A program made the translations under genes and the position numbers. This document shows, piece by piece, positions 44,161 to 53,487 of a DNA stretch of 64,000 nt (the stretch's first letter is position 1; every line of letters begins with the position of its first letter). The notes beneath the pieces are model-generated. The model searched no databases, was not told where the DNA came from, and saw only the letters and a list, made by a program, of their open reading frames with translations. The stretch is from Rhizobiaceae bacterium (GTDB lineage Bacteria; Pseudomonadota; Alphaproteobacteria; Rhizobiales; Rhizobiaceae): positions 54,149 to 118,148 of the forward strand of contig JAEPMD010000010.1 of assembly GCA_017644105.1 (NCBI GenBank). The letters are read 5' to 3'.

Positions 44161-46317
44161 ATGTCAGAAATGAATGAAAAACCGGGCTTTCTTAGACGCA
44201 TGAAATACTTCTTCTTGCGTCTTGACAGTTGGATTGATTCAACAATTTGGCATTCATTTCGCAATCTCGGCGAAACCTGGGAAAATCTGTCGATATTCTT
44301 CCACAAATTTCGCGTCACCGGTTTCAAGAAAGTAATTGTCGAATTGGTCGATGAAGCGGCCAATATTGGCACAGCTGGATTTGTACTCTTGCTCGCACTC
44401 GGTCTGCCGTCGTTTGAGTTAACGGAAGGCAATTGGCGCGCTCAGGATGAGTTCTCTGTCACGTTTTTGGATCGTTACGGCAATGAGATAGGCAATCGCG
44501 GCAATATCCGCGAGGAATCTTTGCCAGTGGATCAGTTGCCAGAACATCTTATTCAAACCGTTCTGGCCACGGAAGATCGTCGCTTTTATCAGCACTTTGG
44601 AATTGATTTCATCGGCCTTGCGCGTGCTATGGCGGAAAATGCGCGTGCAAACTCTGTGGTCCAAGGTGGGTCGACACTAACTCAACAATTAGCGAAATTA
44701 ATATTCTTATCCAGCGAACGCACACTACAACGTAAAATCAAAGAAGCTTTTCTTGCATTATGGCTCGAGGCAAATCTTACCAAAAATGAGATCCTGCAGC
44801 TTTATTTAGATCGCGCGTATATGGGTGGTGGCACATTTGGAGCGTCAGCTGCTGCACAATTTTATTTTGGCAAAGATATAACGGATGTCACGCTGGCTGA
44901 ATCGGCTATGCTGGCCGGACTGTTTAAAGCGCCTGCGAAATATGCGCCGCATGTGAATTTGCCCGCAGCCCGCGCGCGTGCCAACGAAGTTTTGACCAAT
45001 CTCGTCCAGGGCAACATGATGACTGAGGGACAGGTGGTCGGTGCGCGGCGAAGCCCGGCGACTGTTGTTGACCGCGGGGATGTTGAAAGCCCAGATTTCT
45101 TACTCGATTGGGCCTTTGATGAAGTCAAACGGTTGTCCGTGAACTTTGATGAGACTGCTGTCGTAGTACGCACAACAATTGATCTTGGTCTGCAAAGTGC
45201 GGCTGAATTGGCTGTCGAGCAAGGCTTACGAGAGTTTGGCCGCAGATATCGTGTGGGCCAAGGTGCAGCAGTTGTGCTCGAACATGGTGGCGCTATTCGT
45301 GCCATGGTTGGCGGGCAGGATTACGGACGCAGTCAATTTAACCGCGCGACAAGTGCATTACGTCAACCAGGATCTTCCTTCAAACCCTATGTTTATGCGC
45401 TGGCGATGGAAACAGGGTTCACACCTCAATCGAGAATTTCAGATGGCCCGATCACTTGGCGTGGTTGGTCGCCGAGGAACTACGGACGGAGTTATTCCGG
45501 CCGGATGGATCTAACAAGGGCACTGGTAAAATCTGTCAATACAATCCCGGTTCGCTTAGCGCGTGATCACTTGGGAACAGACAAGATTGCGGAAAAAGCG
45601 CGTGCCATGGGTATTCAATCAACCGTTCGCTCTGAAAAAACCATGCCGCTTGGTACCTCAGAGGTAACCGTTTTGGATCAGGCAACTGGTTATGCTGTAT
45701 TTCCCGCTGGCGGAAAACACTCAAACCGCCATGGCATTGTGCAGGTTATGAACTATTCCGGTGATGTGCTTTATGATCATTTCAAGGACGGCCCGGAACC
45801 CAAACAAGTCCTAACCGAAGAAGCTGCAGCAGCGATGAACGAAATCATGGTGCAAATCCCAGAATGGGGTACGGGCCGTAGAGCTAAGCTTGAAGGCATC
45901 AAAACGGCAGGCAAAACTGGTACCACACAGTCCTATCGAGATGGTTGGTTCGTTGGCTATACTGGCAATTTCACGACGGCCGTATGGTTTGGCAATGATG
46001 ATTTCACGACCACTGCCAGGATGACGGGCGGTTCCTTACCTGCCATGACGTTCAAGAAGATCATGGAATATGCCCATCAAGGTATTGAGTTACGTGCAAT
46101 TCCAGGAATTATCGATGCTCTTCCGGAAGAGACATTTGGTCCGCTTATTGCTGAAGCTGAGGGTGGCATCAGCCAAGTTTCTCTTCCATCTCGAACGCGT
46201 CTTTTGAACCGTCAGGCAACTCAAGCCTTAAGAGAACTTGCCAAAGTGTTGGAAACTCCTCGAGATAATTTGGCCAAGTTGGATACAGATCCAAACTTAG
46301 ACAAAGTCACACAATAG
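44161..46317 (+). CDS. Class A penicillin-binding protein (transglycosylase/transpeptidase)
   Basis: The frame opens at TTG 44134; the ATG at 44161 is preferred (718 residues). One membrane anchor lies at about 71-83, preceded by a long cytoplasmic segment. The glycosyltransferase domain has the catalytic Glu138 in LATEDRRFYQHFG and GGSTLTQQLAK (169-179). The transpeptidase has Ser405 in GSSFKP (SxxK), SVN at 458-460 and KTGTTQS at 585-591. It polymerises and cross-links peptidoglycan; it resembles PBP1C/1A-type short enzymes of alphaproteobacteria (MrcA-like) and lacks an OB insert. Two small DUF1214/DUF1254 genes follow within 21 bases, apparently in one operon. Confidence 0.94.
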   Translation: MSEMNEKPGFLRRMKYFFLRLDSWIDSTIWHSFRNLGETWENLSIFFHKFRVTGFKKVIVELVDEAANIGTAGFVLLLALGLPSFELTEGNWRAQDEFSVTFLDRYGNEIGNRGNIREESLPVDQLPEHLIQTVLATEDRRFYQHFGIDFIGLARAMAENARANSVVQGGSTLTQQLAKLIFLSSERTLQRKIKEAFLALWLEANLTKNEILQLYLDRAYMGGGTFGASAAAQFYFGKDITDVTLAESAMLAGLFKAPAKYAPHVNLPAARARANEVLTNLVQGNMMTEGQVVGARRSPATVVDRGDVESPDFLLDWAFDEVKRLSVNFDETAVVVRTTIDLGLQSAAELAVEQGLREFGRRYRVGQGAAVVLEHGGAIRAMVGGQDYGRSQFNRATSALRQPGSSFKPYVYALAMETGFTPQSRISDGPITWRGWSPRNYGRSYSGRMDLTRALVKSVNTIPVRLARDHLGTDKIAEKARAMGIQSTVRSEKTMPLGTSEVTVLDQATGYAVFPAGGKHSNRHGIVQVMNYSGDVLYDHFKDGPEPKQVLTEEAAAAMNEIMVQIPEWGTGRRAKLEGIKTAGKTGTTQSYRDGWFVGYTGNFTTAVWFGNDDFTTTARMTGGSLPAMTFKKIMEYAHQGIELRAIPGIIDALPEETFGPLIAEAEGGISQVSLPSRTRLLNRQATQALRELAKVLETPRDNLAKLDTDPNLDKVTQ

Positions 46318-46338
46318 ACCACCGAAAGGCTGAAATCA

Positions 46339-46926
46339 GTGTTACGTATCCCATTTTTGGTCGGCACCGCCTTGGTCATCATTTTTCTAGGTGGGATTTA
46401 TTCGGCACAATGGGCGCTTGATGCAACACGTGGATTTGGTGGACTTCAGGTCAACAATTGGGTTGCTTATCCACAAATCCAAACCAAAGATGCCGATCCT
46501 TATGCGCGTGCTCATCGTGCGAATGATGGCAAAATTTTATTGGGTCGCGCCGAAGGCCTAGTCTTCCGAGCGCAAGTTGATCAAAATCAAGAACCTTTAT
46601 TGCGTGGTTGCGATTACATACTCAAAGGTCGCGTTCCCCCTGCCCTATTTTGGACATTGCGCACTGTTCACCCTGAAAACGAACCATTGAACATCGCAAC
46701 GGGGTGGCCAAGCACGATCAATGCGCAAAAAGTTCTCCGCAATGGCAAAGGTAATATTGAGATCAGACTTTCTCAGTTCCCACAATCTGGCAACTGGCTT
46801 GCCGTCGATCCAAATAAAGATTTTGAACTGCAGCTCACCTTGATCGATACACCAATCTCAAATGTTTCCGGCATAAGAGCGCTGGAAATGCCAGTTATCG
46901 TAAAAGGGGAATGCCATAATGCTTAA
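46339..46926 (+). CDS. DUF1214 membrane-anchored protein
   Basis: A 195-residue protein with an N-terminal anchor (LVGTALVIIFLGGIYSAQWA) and the DUF1214 beta domain: NDGKILLGRAEGLVFRAQVD, ALFWTLRTVHPENEPLN, EIRLSQFPQSGNWLAVDPNK. The motif SGNWLAVDP is a family landmark. Function is unknown. It overlaps the following DUF1254 gene by eight bases, and such pairs recur in Rhizobiales. Location after the PBP gene suggests an envelope role. Confidence 0.9.
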   Translation: MLRIPFLVGTALVIIFLGGIYSAQWALDATRGFGGLQVNNWVAYPQIQTKDADPYARAHRANDGKILLGRAEGLVFRAQVDQNQEPLLRGCDYILKGRVPPALFWTLRTVHPENEPLNIATGWPSTINAQKVLRNGKGNIEIRLSQFPQSGNWLAVDPNKDFELQLTLIDTPISNVSGIRALEMPVIVKGECHNA

Positions 46927-47467
46927 ATTCCTCTTGGCAATTGTAACGGGTCTAGTTGGCGCTGCGGTGTTGCATATTTTACTCATCCTCATCTTGCCTT
47001 TTAATTCCAACGTTGACGCGTGGAGTAAAGTTGAAGATCTGGGTGATCCGTTTGAGTTCTTCACGCTTAAAAACGAGCCGAATGAAAGCGGGCTCTATAA
47101 TGAGGATATTTTTATTCAAACGGCTGTGTGCCACTATATCTTGGATGAAGGGCCACTACAGATCGTTGCAGATGAATCAACTGAGATGTGGACTTTAGCT
47201 GCGTTTGATCCAGGGTCCAACGAAATATTTTCCATGAGCGCAAGATCTGCGATCAATGGTGAAGTGAATTTCATCATTGGAACGAAAGGTCAGCTTCTAA
47301 ATCTAAGAAGTGAGGAGCCGGATCTCATTGCAGAGACCATAGCAATCGAGGTAAGCGATATTGAGGGATATGTGGCACTAAGATCTATTGTGCCCAGCAT
47401 TAGCTCACTAGCCGAAGCCCAAGACTTCCTGTCCAATGCCTTATGTGCGCCTTTGAGTTCAGGCTGA
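46919..47467 (+). CDS. DUF1254-like membrane-anchored protein
   Basis: A 182-residue protein: N-terminal helix FLLAIVTGLVGAAVLHILLI, then FIQTAVCHYILDEGPLQIVA, WTLAAFDPGSNEIFSMSARS, which matches the short form of DUF1254 found next to DUF1214 genes. It overlaps the preceding gene by eight bases. Function unknown; the two domains together form one long protein in other species, so the products probably interact. Confidence 0.88.
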   Translation: MLKFLLAIVTGLVGAAVLHILLILILPFNSNVDAWSKVEDLGDPFEFFTLKNEPNESGLYNEDIFIQTAVCHYILDEGPLQIVADESTEMWTLAAFDPGSNEIFSMSARSAINGEVNFIIGTKGQLLNLRSEEPDLIAETIAIEVSDIEGYVALRSIVPSISSLAEAQDFLSNALCAPLSSG

Positions 47468-47501
47468 ACTCAGTTAACTAATTCGATTATTTAAGCGGCA
47501 A

Positions 47502-47690
47502 TTAAGCTCCGCTGCGCTTAACCTTACGCACATGATTGTTGGTTTTTGTCGACTTACGCGATTTTTTCTTTTTCGGCGCTTTTTCATAACGAACGCCTGT
47601 AAAAAACAAAATGTCCGCGGGTTGCGATGGTTTAAAGCCAGCAGGCCGTGCGACCGGTTCGTAGTCGAGTAAACGTATAATTTCTGCCAT
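47502..47690 (-). CDS. Small conserved basic protein, unrecognised
   Basis: A 62-residue protein from ATG 47690, which has GGAG seven bases upstream (a second ATG at 47702 has none). The first half, AEIIRLLDYEPVARPAGFKP and DILFFTGVRYEK, looks like a short domain seen in Rhizobiales; the second half is very basic (KKKKSRKSTKTNNHVRKVKR), as in nucleic-acid-binding tails. No function can be given. It is convergent with the DUF1254 gene. Confidence 0.65.
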   Translation of the reverse strand: MAEIIRLLDYEPVARPAGFKPSQPADILFFTGVRYEKAPKKKKSRKSTKTNNHVRKVKRSGA

Positions 47691-47950
47691 TCTCGTCTCC
47701 ATTGGATGACGGATGTACGCGAGTTAAATTTCATCCTTCTACAATATTATTATTAAGCAGGTTCATAGTTAATGAAACGCTAACACTTTCACTATAATCT
47801 GAGACAGTCGGGTCAATAATCAAGTTTGAAACAAGAATTTTCAAACAATTTTGATCACAATTGGGATTTCGGGGCCATTTCTTCGCGTTTTTGATGTTTT
47901 GCGGAGAATATTTACCGAAACGAGAGTTCGAGTAAGAGAGTTTGAGTGAA

Positions 47951-49495
47951 ATGTCATACTGTTTTAGAGATTTGGAAACTGCTGGTGAAGATCAGCGTAA
48001 ATCGGCGATCCTTTTGGCATTAGTGGCCAGTTTAGATCATCTGCGAAAACCGAACCCAGCAGAATCACGCAAATTTGGTGAACTTTTTATTCCTCTTTTC
48101 AATGCTGCTCCGATTGAAACTCAACGACGCGCTTCCTCGTCATTATCAAGATGTCCGTTTGTTCCGGCAAATGTTTGCGAATTTTTGTCGCTCCAACCTC
48201 TCGAAATCTCGGCACCATTTTTATCACACTCACCTTCCTTAACGAATGCGATACTTTGCTACATCATTGCTAAATCCGACACAGAGCATGCACGTATCAT
48301 TGCGAAACGCCAGGAACTCAACAAACGAGTTGTGCAGTGTCTGTTGGCACTGAACGAAGACAGCGTGAACCGCGCACTCCAATTACGTGGTTATGTGGGC
48401 GACGCAGCTATCCATATGGACGAGGATTCAATTACGCGTTTTGATATTTCACACAAAGTCATCGGTGAAATTGATGGTTCCGCTGAAAATTATGGCCGCG
48501 TTGAATTCTTTGGTGACATCGAATTTCAATCTGAAGCTGATGACCATGAGTGGATTGAAATTGAAGATAATCTTCGCCCTGGCCATGTTGAGTTCTTTGT
48601 TGATATGGACACAAAAACCGTATCAAACGAAGAGCAATGGATTGAAATTGAAGACAATTTGCGCCCTGGGCACGTCGAATTCTTTGATGATCGTTATACA
48701 CAAACTGCTCAGGAAGAGTGGGTTGAACTCGGCAATACGTTCAGTGCAGGTGGCATTGAAGCCTTTAATAATATGGAACTGCAAAACGCCAAAGACGGTC
48801 TGGATGCAATAGATGATCACCAGTTTGCTGCTGAAGAACATCTTCGCCAGACATTACGTGAGCTTGCACAGGGTGATCTAACTCCTGAACAAGCAACCAT
48901 ATTGGCAAAACAAACTGAGCAACAAACCTACGAAGGTGAGTTTGAGGCACATAATGTGACCTTGCCGATCCATTCCGGTGAAATAGCGCATCGAAAATAT
49001 ATCAGCGTCATGGCCAAACACGTTGCCAATAATCATGTTGAATATTTCACAACCGCGCTTGCAGATGCAATTGGTTCAAGCGTCGAACTTGCTGAACGCA
49101 TTATGGATGATATGTCCGGTTATCAGCTCGCAGTGACATTTAATGCCATTCTTGCACCACAGGAATTATGCGTCGACGCCTTAAATAAGTTTTTCCCACA
49201 TGTTTCGATTATGGAAGGCACGAAAGAGGGTGCCGATCATCTTTTAGAAAATATGCAGCATGGCACTTGCCTGAACCGCCTTATCACCTGGTTGCGTGCT
49301 GATATTATTACGCGCGAGCATCATATGGTTGACCTTGATCTTAGCGAAGCAAATGTGGATTATGCTCAGATCACTGCGGCTGATCTACCGTATATTACAC
49401 CAATTGCGGATAATAATGACGAGACACCGCTTTGGACAGAAGAGCAGCAAATGGATGGCAAAGATGCCAATTGGCTGCAAGCAATCGGTGACTAA
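47951..49495 (+). CDS. DUF2336 protein with internal repeats
   Basis: A 514-residue cytoplasmic protein (ATG 47951; a TTG at 47942 in frame adds three residues). The N-terminal region ALVASLDHLRKPNPAESRKF, FLSHSPSLTNAILCYIIAKS and HARIIAKRQELNKRVVQCLL belongs to the DUF2336 family, helical-repeat proteins common in alphaproteobacteria and of unknown function. Residues about 182-290 form three and a half imperfect repeats of 27-29 residues built on VEFF-D and WIEIEDNLRPGH (see the separate repeat entry). The C-terminal half (RQTLRELAQGDLTPEQATIL onward) is a second helical domain. No signal sequence. It is monocistronic, divergent from the small basic protein gene, and followed by a convergent DUF1491 gene. 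Confidence 0.85.
   Translation: MSYCFRDLETAGEDQRKSAILLALVASLDHLRKPNPAESRKFGELFIPLFNAAPIETQRRASSSLSRCPFVPANVCEFLSLQPLEISAPFLSHSPSLTNAILCYIIAKSDTEHARIIAKRQELNKRVVQCLLALNEDSVNRALQLRGYVGDAAIHMDEDSITRFDISHKVIGEIDGSAENYGRVEFFGDIEFQSEADDHEWIEIEDNLRPGHVEFFVDMDTKTVSNEEQWIEIEDNLRPGHVEFFDDRYTQTAQEEWVELGNTFSAGGIEAFNNMELQNAKDGLDAIDDHQFAAEEHLRQTLRELAQGDLTPEQATILAKQTEQQTYEGEFEAHNVTLPIHSGEIAHRKYISVMAKHVANNHVEYFTTALADAIGSSVELAERIMDDMSGYQLAVTFNAILAPQELCVDALNKFFPHVSIMEGTKEGADHLLENMQHGTCLNRLITWLRADIITREHHMVDLDLSEANVDYAQITAADLPYITPIADNNDETPLWTEEQQMDGKDANWLQAIGD
48494..48814 (+). repeat. Protein-coding tandem repeats (29, 29, 27 residues and a partial)
   Basis: Unit starts are at 48494, 48581, 48668 and 48749. 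Each begins G-(R/H/G)-(V/I)-E-(F/A)-F and ends with W-(I/V)-E-(I/L). Between units one and two the 16 codons of WIEIEDNLRPGHVEFF encode identical residues but differ at six codons by silent changes only, so the units are old and under selection for protein sequence, not recent slippage. Confidence 0.85.
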
Positions 49496-49540
49496 GACTG
49501 GATGTTTCATTCGACTTGTTTTGGACATCAGGGGAATGTT

Positions 49541-49888
49541 CTACAAATCATTTTCAGATCGGATATCTAGATAAACTTCAGGGGTATCGGTCTCGATTTC
49601 GACAATCCAAATATCATTATCAAATGACTTTTCGCGCTCCAGCTTTTGGTTAACTTCAAATTCCTGTGCGTTGTCTAGACGTGTTTCAAATATATGAAAC
49701 TCGCTTTTCTCCTCAAAATAGGATTGTGGTGCTGGCGTTAAAAGCATTTGTGTTCGATCACGCTTGATCACACGAATAAATATGGCTCCTGCTTCGGGAG
49801 CACCCTTTTTCTCAACCGCAGCCATTTGCCCGTCAGCGAACAGACGTCGTGTCAGACTAGCTACGAAGATCGCAGATGTGATGCGCAT
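49541..49888 (-). CDS. DUF1491 family protein
   Basis: A 115-residue protein: FVASLTRRLFADGQMAAVEK, GAPEAGAIFIRVIKRD and DNDIWIVEIETDTPEVYLDI. These match DUF1491, a small alphaproteobacterial family of unknown function. It lies 67 bases downstream of the peptidoglycan-binding protein gene on the same strand, so may belong to that operon. Confidence 0.9.
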   Translation of the reverse strand: MRITSAIFVASLTRRLFADGQMAAVEKKGAPEAGAIFIRVIKRDRTQMLLTPAPQSYFEEKSEFHIFETRLDNAQEFEVNQKLEREKSFDNDIWIVEIETDTPEVYLDIRSENDL

Positions 49889-49955
49889 AGATCAAACTTT
49901 TGATTTAGATCGGTAAAATAAGGCTGAATGGATACCCATTCAGCGAACAATATCG

Positions 49956-50798
49956 CTAAAAAGCACCAATTGATTTCAGCTTATCAAGGACCTGTTGGTT
50001 CGGCAATCCTGTAATAGGCAGACGATAATGTTTTTCAAATTGTGCAATTGCTTCGCGAGTTTGTTTACCGGCTAATCCATCTACTTCGATATTTGGATAG
50101 GCGGACTGCGACAATCCAATTTGAATGCGACGAACCATATCTTTTGAGGCTTGCTCAGTATTTGTTTCAATACGAGCCATCACTTTTGGTGTGTTTGCCT
50201 TGATCAGCCGTGCCAACAGTTCCTCTGTAATTTTACCATCAACTGGCAGTCCTGCCCGCTCTTGAAATCCTTGCACAGCTTTTGATGTGTTTGGTCCTGT
50301 TAGTCCATCAACCACATCCAGATAGAGCTTTTGTTTGGCAAGTTCTGTTTGAATGTTTCGAACCAAATCATCGCCTTGAATGGTGCTTTCAACATTGGCA
50401 GTTTCAGCGACCGGCTTGACCGTTTGAACGCGCACAGGCGCTTGCTGGATTGGTTGAGCGGGTACAGGAATACTTGAAGTTTGGAGCTGATCACTGCGCT
50501 GAACTTTGAATGTCTTTACGCCGTCATCCGTTCGGATCACGCGAACATCATCGTTTGGACGTGTGGAACCAGAAACGATAAATTGCGGACCACGCATGTT
50601 CAAAATTGGCGCGGGATGCGCACCTTTTTGATAAAATAATGCATTTGACGCGATGAAACTAAAAATGATCACAAATGCTGTTGTGCCGCCAACAATTGAC
50701 GGATGCCTTACAATTGTTTCCCCAGCTGTTGACATCAATGATGAAACAAAGCTCGGCTTCTCAATTTTTTTCTTCGAAGGTTTACGCTTAGGCGACAT
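49956..50798 (-). CDS. Membrane-anchored protein with two peptidoglycan-binding domains
   Basis: A 280-residue protein. A short basic cytoplasmic tail (MSPKRKPSKKK) and one helix (about 36-56, VGGTTAFVIIFSFIASNALF) place the rest in the periplasm. After a Gln/Pro/Val-rich linker (about 75-135) come two PG_binding_1 domains (about 145-197, LYLDVVDGLTGPNTSKAVQGF; and about 217-278, NIEVDGLAGKQTREAIAQFE). There is no catalytic domain, so it probably anchors or senses the wall. The ATG overlaps the stop of the upstream kinase gene by 11 bases: translational coupling suggests the two products work together. Confidence 0.9.
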   Translation of the reverse strand: MSPKRKPSKKKIEKPSFVSSLMSTAGETIVRHPSIVGGTTAFVIIFSFIASNALFYQKGAHPAPILNMRGPQFIVSGSTRPNDDVRVIRTDDGVKTFKVQRSDQLQTSSIPVPAQPIQQAPVRVQTVKPVAETANVESTIQGDDLVRNIQTELAKQKLYLDVVDGLTGPNTSKAVQGFQERAGLPVDGKITEELLARLIKANTPKVMARIETNTEQASKDMVRRIQIGLSQSAYPNIEVDGLAGKQTREAIAQFEKHYRLPITGLPNQQVLDKLKSIGAF

Positions 50799-52749
50799 GT
50801 GTGCGACCCCCTTGATAGACTGCTTGGCCGTCGTCTTCCACGGCTGTATTTAACTCGTTACTTGTGAGCGCATCGGTGATTGGCTCAATTTGATCCAATG
50901 CCTCTAATTGCGGTATGCTGATTGTCACTTGCGTGCCCTCACCTTCAACGCTTTGTATATCAAAGCGCCCATTGTGAAGTTCGACCAAGCCTTTCACCAA
51001 AGATATACCCAATCCAGTGCCCTCATATTGGCGCGCCAGCGTCGAATTGACTTGCATGAACGGTTGGCCAATCTGTGAAAGCTTATCAGCAGGAATGCCG
51101 ATTCCAGTATCGCTAACCTTGAGGGTAAATTCGGAACCCGAGACTTCTGCGTCAACGGTGACGACACCTTTTTCTTGAGTAAACTTGATCGAATTACCGA
51201 CGAGATTAATGAGAATCTGCTGCAGCGCTCGACGATCGGCGTTGATCTCTGGCAGATCCTTTTGCGTGCGGCAGTTTAGCTCAACACATTTCTTGCTAGC
51301 CTGAATATCGAGCATTGACTTTGTGCGATCTAACAGATCCGCAAATTGAAATGGTTCACAATACAATGAATATTGGCCATTTTGAATTTTACTCATATCA
51401 AGCATGGTGTTAACGACGTTAAGGAGATGCTCGCCTGAATCACGAATAAGTGCGACATATTCTTTATGGCGTTCATCTGGCAAAGGTGCGATGACCTCAT
51501 GAATGAGAACATCTGCAAAGCCCATGATAGAATTCAATGGTGTGCGCAATTCATGGCTGACACCCGCTAGGAAACGTGTCTTGTTCAACTCAGCGTCACG
51601 TTCAGCTGCTTCAAAATGCTCAATCATTTTCTGTGCTTTGTGCAGCGAAGTCATATCCCACGACTGAATATAGAATTTCTGCAGCTTGCGCTCTTGATCA
51701 AATCGGCCAATCAAATTGGCTTTTATATGCGTAAATTGTTGTTCAGTTGCAGATTTGCTGAAACCTGTTTCAAACCTTAAATTAACAGCAACACACTGGG
51801 CACCTTGGCGCAATTTATCAACTGCCGACATGAACGCTATTCGGTCCGAGATATGGATCTGATTTACCAATCCCTTACCAAGAAGGTTATTTGCCCTGGC
51901 GCATATGGCAGTAGGTGTTTGGCCGTGAACGCTGATCACATCGCCCGCATTGTCGTGACAGGTTACCAGACCGGGTAGGTTTTCGATCAAGTTATCAAGT
52001 GGTTCTTCTTGGAAAGTATGCTCTGCCTGATCCGTAACGACGCTTGTTAGCTGTTGATCTTTAAAGTTCAAGGCACGGAATAAACCATAAGTAATCAATG
52101 TTGCGAGAATTGTCGCACCCAAGCCAATCGGCTGAACCATCTCATTGTTGTGAGCAGAGGCAAAAACGATTGCGCCAAACCCTAAAACAGCGACCAGAAA
52201 CGAACTTGCCAATACTGCCGACCGATCTTTGCGCAACAAGAAGATTTCAGACGGAACAACAAAGAGCAACATCGCCATTTGCATTGCCAATGAACCTGAT
52301 AACGCCACCAAAATGGTTAGGCCAAATGCAACACCGCAAACGGCAAATATTCCCGCGTTTTTGACATCTTTCTGCTTTGCTAGGATTCCACAGCTCATCA
52401 TGAAAATTCCAGATGCTGACAGAGCCATTGCGATCGCTGATGGAATTGTCATCAATTGTGCGGCAAGTAAAAATACAAGGAAGGGTGATACAAGTGACCA
52501 TGTGATGAATAGTTTCATGGTTTGTAACTCTAGAGCATAAAAACGCGCATCACGTTCACCAAGCCACAATGTTGCCGTGGCTTTTATCTTTGCAGATAAC
52601 CCATCTAGAAAACCCGAAACTATTTTTGGCTGAAAACTCAATACAACACCCAAACAAAAAAACGTCTTGGTCCCAAAATCCCATCCTCGTGTTAAGGAAT
52701 GGATAAAGCCGAGCATCGCAAATGCTGTTTTTGAGCAAAAATCACCCAT
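50788..52749 (-). CDS. Multi-span sensor histidine kinase
   Basis: A 653-residue kinase. About six helices (80-102, 104-124, 132-152, 154-171, 178-198, 206-225) form an integral sensor with very short loops, followed by a PAS domain (about 250-370; ENLPGLVTCHDNAGDVISVH) and a HisKA domain with His399 in GVSHELRTPLNSIMGF, then HATPase_c (NLVGNSIKFTQE, DTGIGIP, GTGLGISLVKGL). No receiver domain and no regulator gene lie nearby, so the partner is encoded elsewhere, perhaps DivK- or PleD-like given the kinase type. It overlaps the PG-binding protein gene. Confidence 0.9.
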   Translation of the reverse strand: MGDFCSKTAFAMLGFIHSLTRGWDFGTKTFFCLGVVLSFQPKIVSGFLDGLSAKIKATATLWLGERDARFYALELQTMKLFITWSLVSPFLVFLLAAQLMTIPSAIAMALSASGIFMMSCGILAKQKDVKNAGIFAVCGVAFGLTILVALSGSLAMQMAMLLFVVPSEIFLLRKDRSAVLASSFLVAVLGFGAIVFASAHNNEMVQPIGLGATILATLITYGLFRALNFKDQQLTSVVTDQAEHTFQEEPLDNLIENLPGLVTCHDNAGDVISVHGQTPTAICARANNLLGKGLVNQIHISDRIAFMSAVDKLRQGAQCVAVNLRFETGFSKSATEQQFTHIKANLIGRFDQERKLQKFYIQSWDMTSLHKAQKMIEHFEAAERDAELNKTRFLAGVSHELRTPLNSIMGFADVLIHEVIAPLPDERHKEYVALIRDSGEHLLNVVNTMLDMSKIQNGQYSLYCEPFQFADLLDRTKSMLDIQASKKCVELNCRTQKDLPEINADRRALQQILINLVGNSIKFTQEKGVVTVDAEVSGSEFTLKVSDTGIGIPADKLSQIGQPFMQVNSTLARQYEGTGLGISLVKGLVELHNGRFDIQSVEGEGTQVTISIPQLEALDQIEPITDALTSNELNTAVEDDGQAVYQGGRTHVA

Positions 52750-53012
52750 TCACAGCCAATTTTGCCTAAGAAGTCATTTCATGGTTAACCGGAAGTATAT
52801 GTATGTGCGAAAATCAAGCTTTTCAGCGCATTAGTGCGGTGATACGTCCCAATTTGCGGTCGATCCAGCGGCGAATCATCAGATAGCTAAAATTTGAACT
52901 AAATTTGCTTCAAAAACCGTTTTTCATTTCAATCTAGAATTTGGACTTATCCCTTAAAACAAATCCCAAGCGCGAAAAACAGCGCAAACGACGACAAACA
53001 GGGACAGGTTTT

Positions 53013-53333
53013 ATGTGGACGCTTATTAAAGGTACATTTTGGTTTTCATTGGTACTAATCGCTTTGCCACTTTTCAATCCGGAAAGTTCAGAGCGTTTGG
53101 CGGAGGGGCCAAAATTTGAAACTGCTGGCAGCATGTCTGCGGCCTGGGCACTTTATGACGATGTCACATCAATCTGCGAACGCGAGCCGGAAGTTTGCGA
53201 GGTTGGCACGCATACCATTGGCGTGCTCGGAGCCCGCGCAAAAGAAGGCGCCCGCATCGCTTACCAATATCTAGATGATAAATTTGGCGAAGAAACACCT
53301 GACGACCTTACTACCGCCTCAATTTCAGAGTAA
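53013..53333 (+). CDS. DUF5330 protein
   Basis: The frame opens at TTG 52941, but ATG 53013 (MWTLIKGTFWFSLVLIALPL) with CAGG nearby gives a natural 106-residue protein with one N-terminal helix. The following SMSAAWALYDDVTSICEREP and CEVGTHTIGVLGARAKEGA match DUF5330, a Rhizobiales-specific family of unknown function. An intrinsic terminator follows at 53403. The upstream gap 52750-53012 is the divergent promoter with the kinase gene and shows no clear sites. Confidence 0.88.
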   Translation: MWTLIKGTFWFSLVLIALPLFNPESSERLAEGPKFETAGSMSAAWALYDDVTSICEREPEVCEVGTHTIGVLGARAKEGARIAYQYLDDKFGEETPDDLTTASISE

Positions 53334-53402
53334 TATTTGACGGTATTGCGAAACGCCATTCGCAGTCGTCTTATATAACTCACTGATTAAGTTCAGATTT
53401 AC

Positions 53403-53445
53403 CCCCCATTTGCGACTTATTGGTCCATGGGGGTTTCTTTTATTT
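53403..53445 (+). terminator. Intrinsic terminator after the DUF5330 gene
   Basis: CCCCCAT (53403-53409) pairs with ATGGGGG (53427-53433) across a 17-base loop and is followed by TTTCTTTTATTT. It lies 70 bases past the DUF5330 stop. Confidence 0.78.
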
Positions 53446-53487
53446 CCAAGCGCTATATATGAATAAAAAACGCATTGGAATTTTAGC

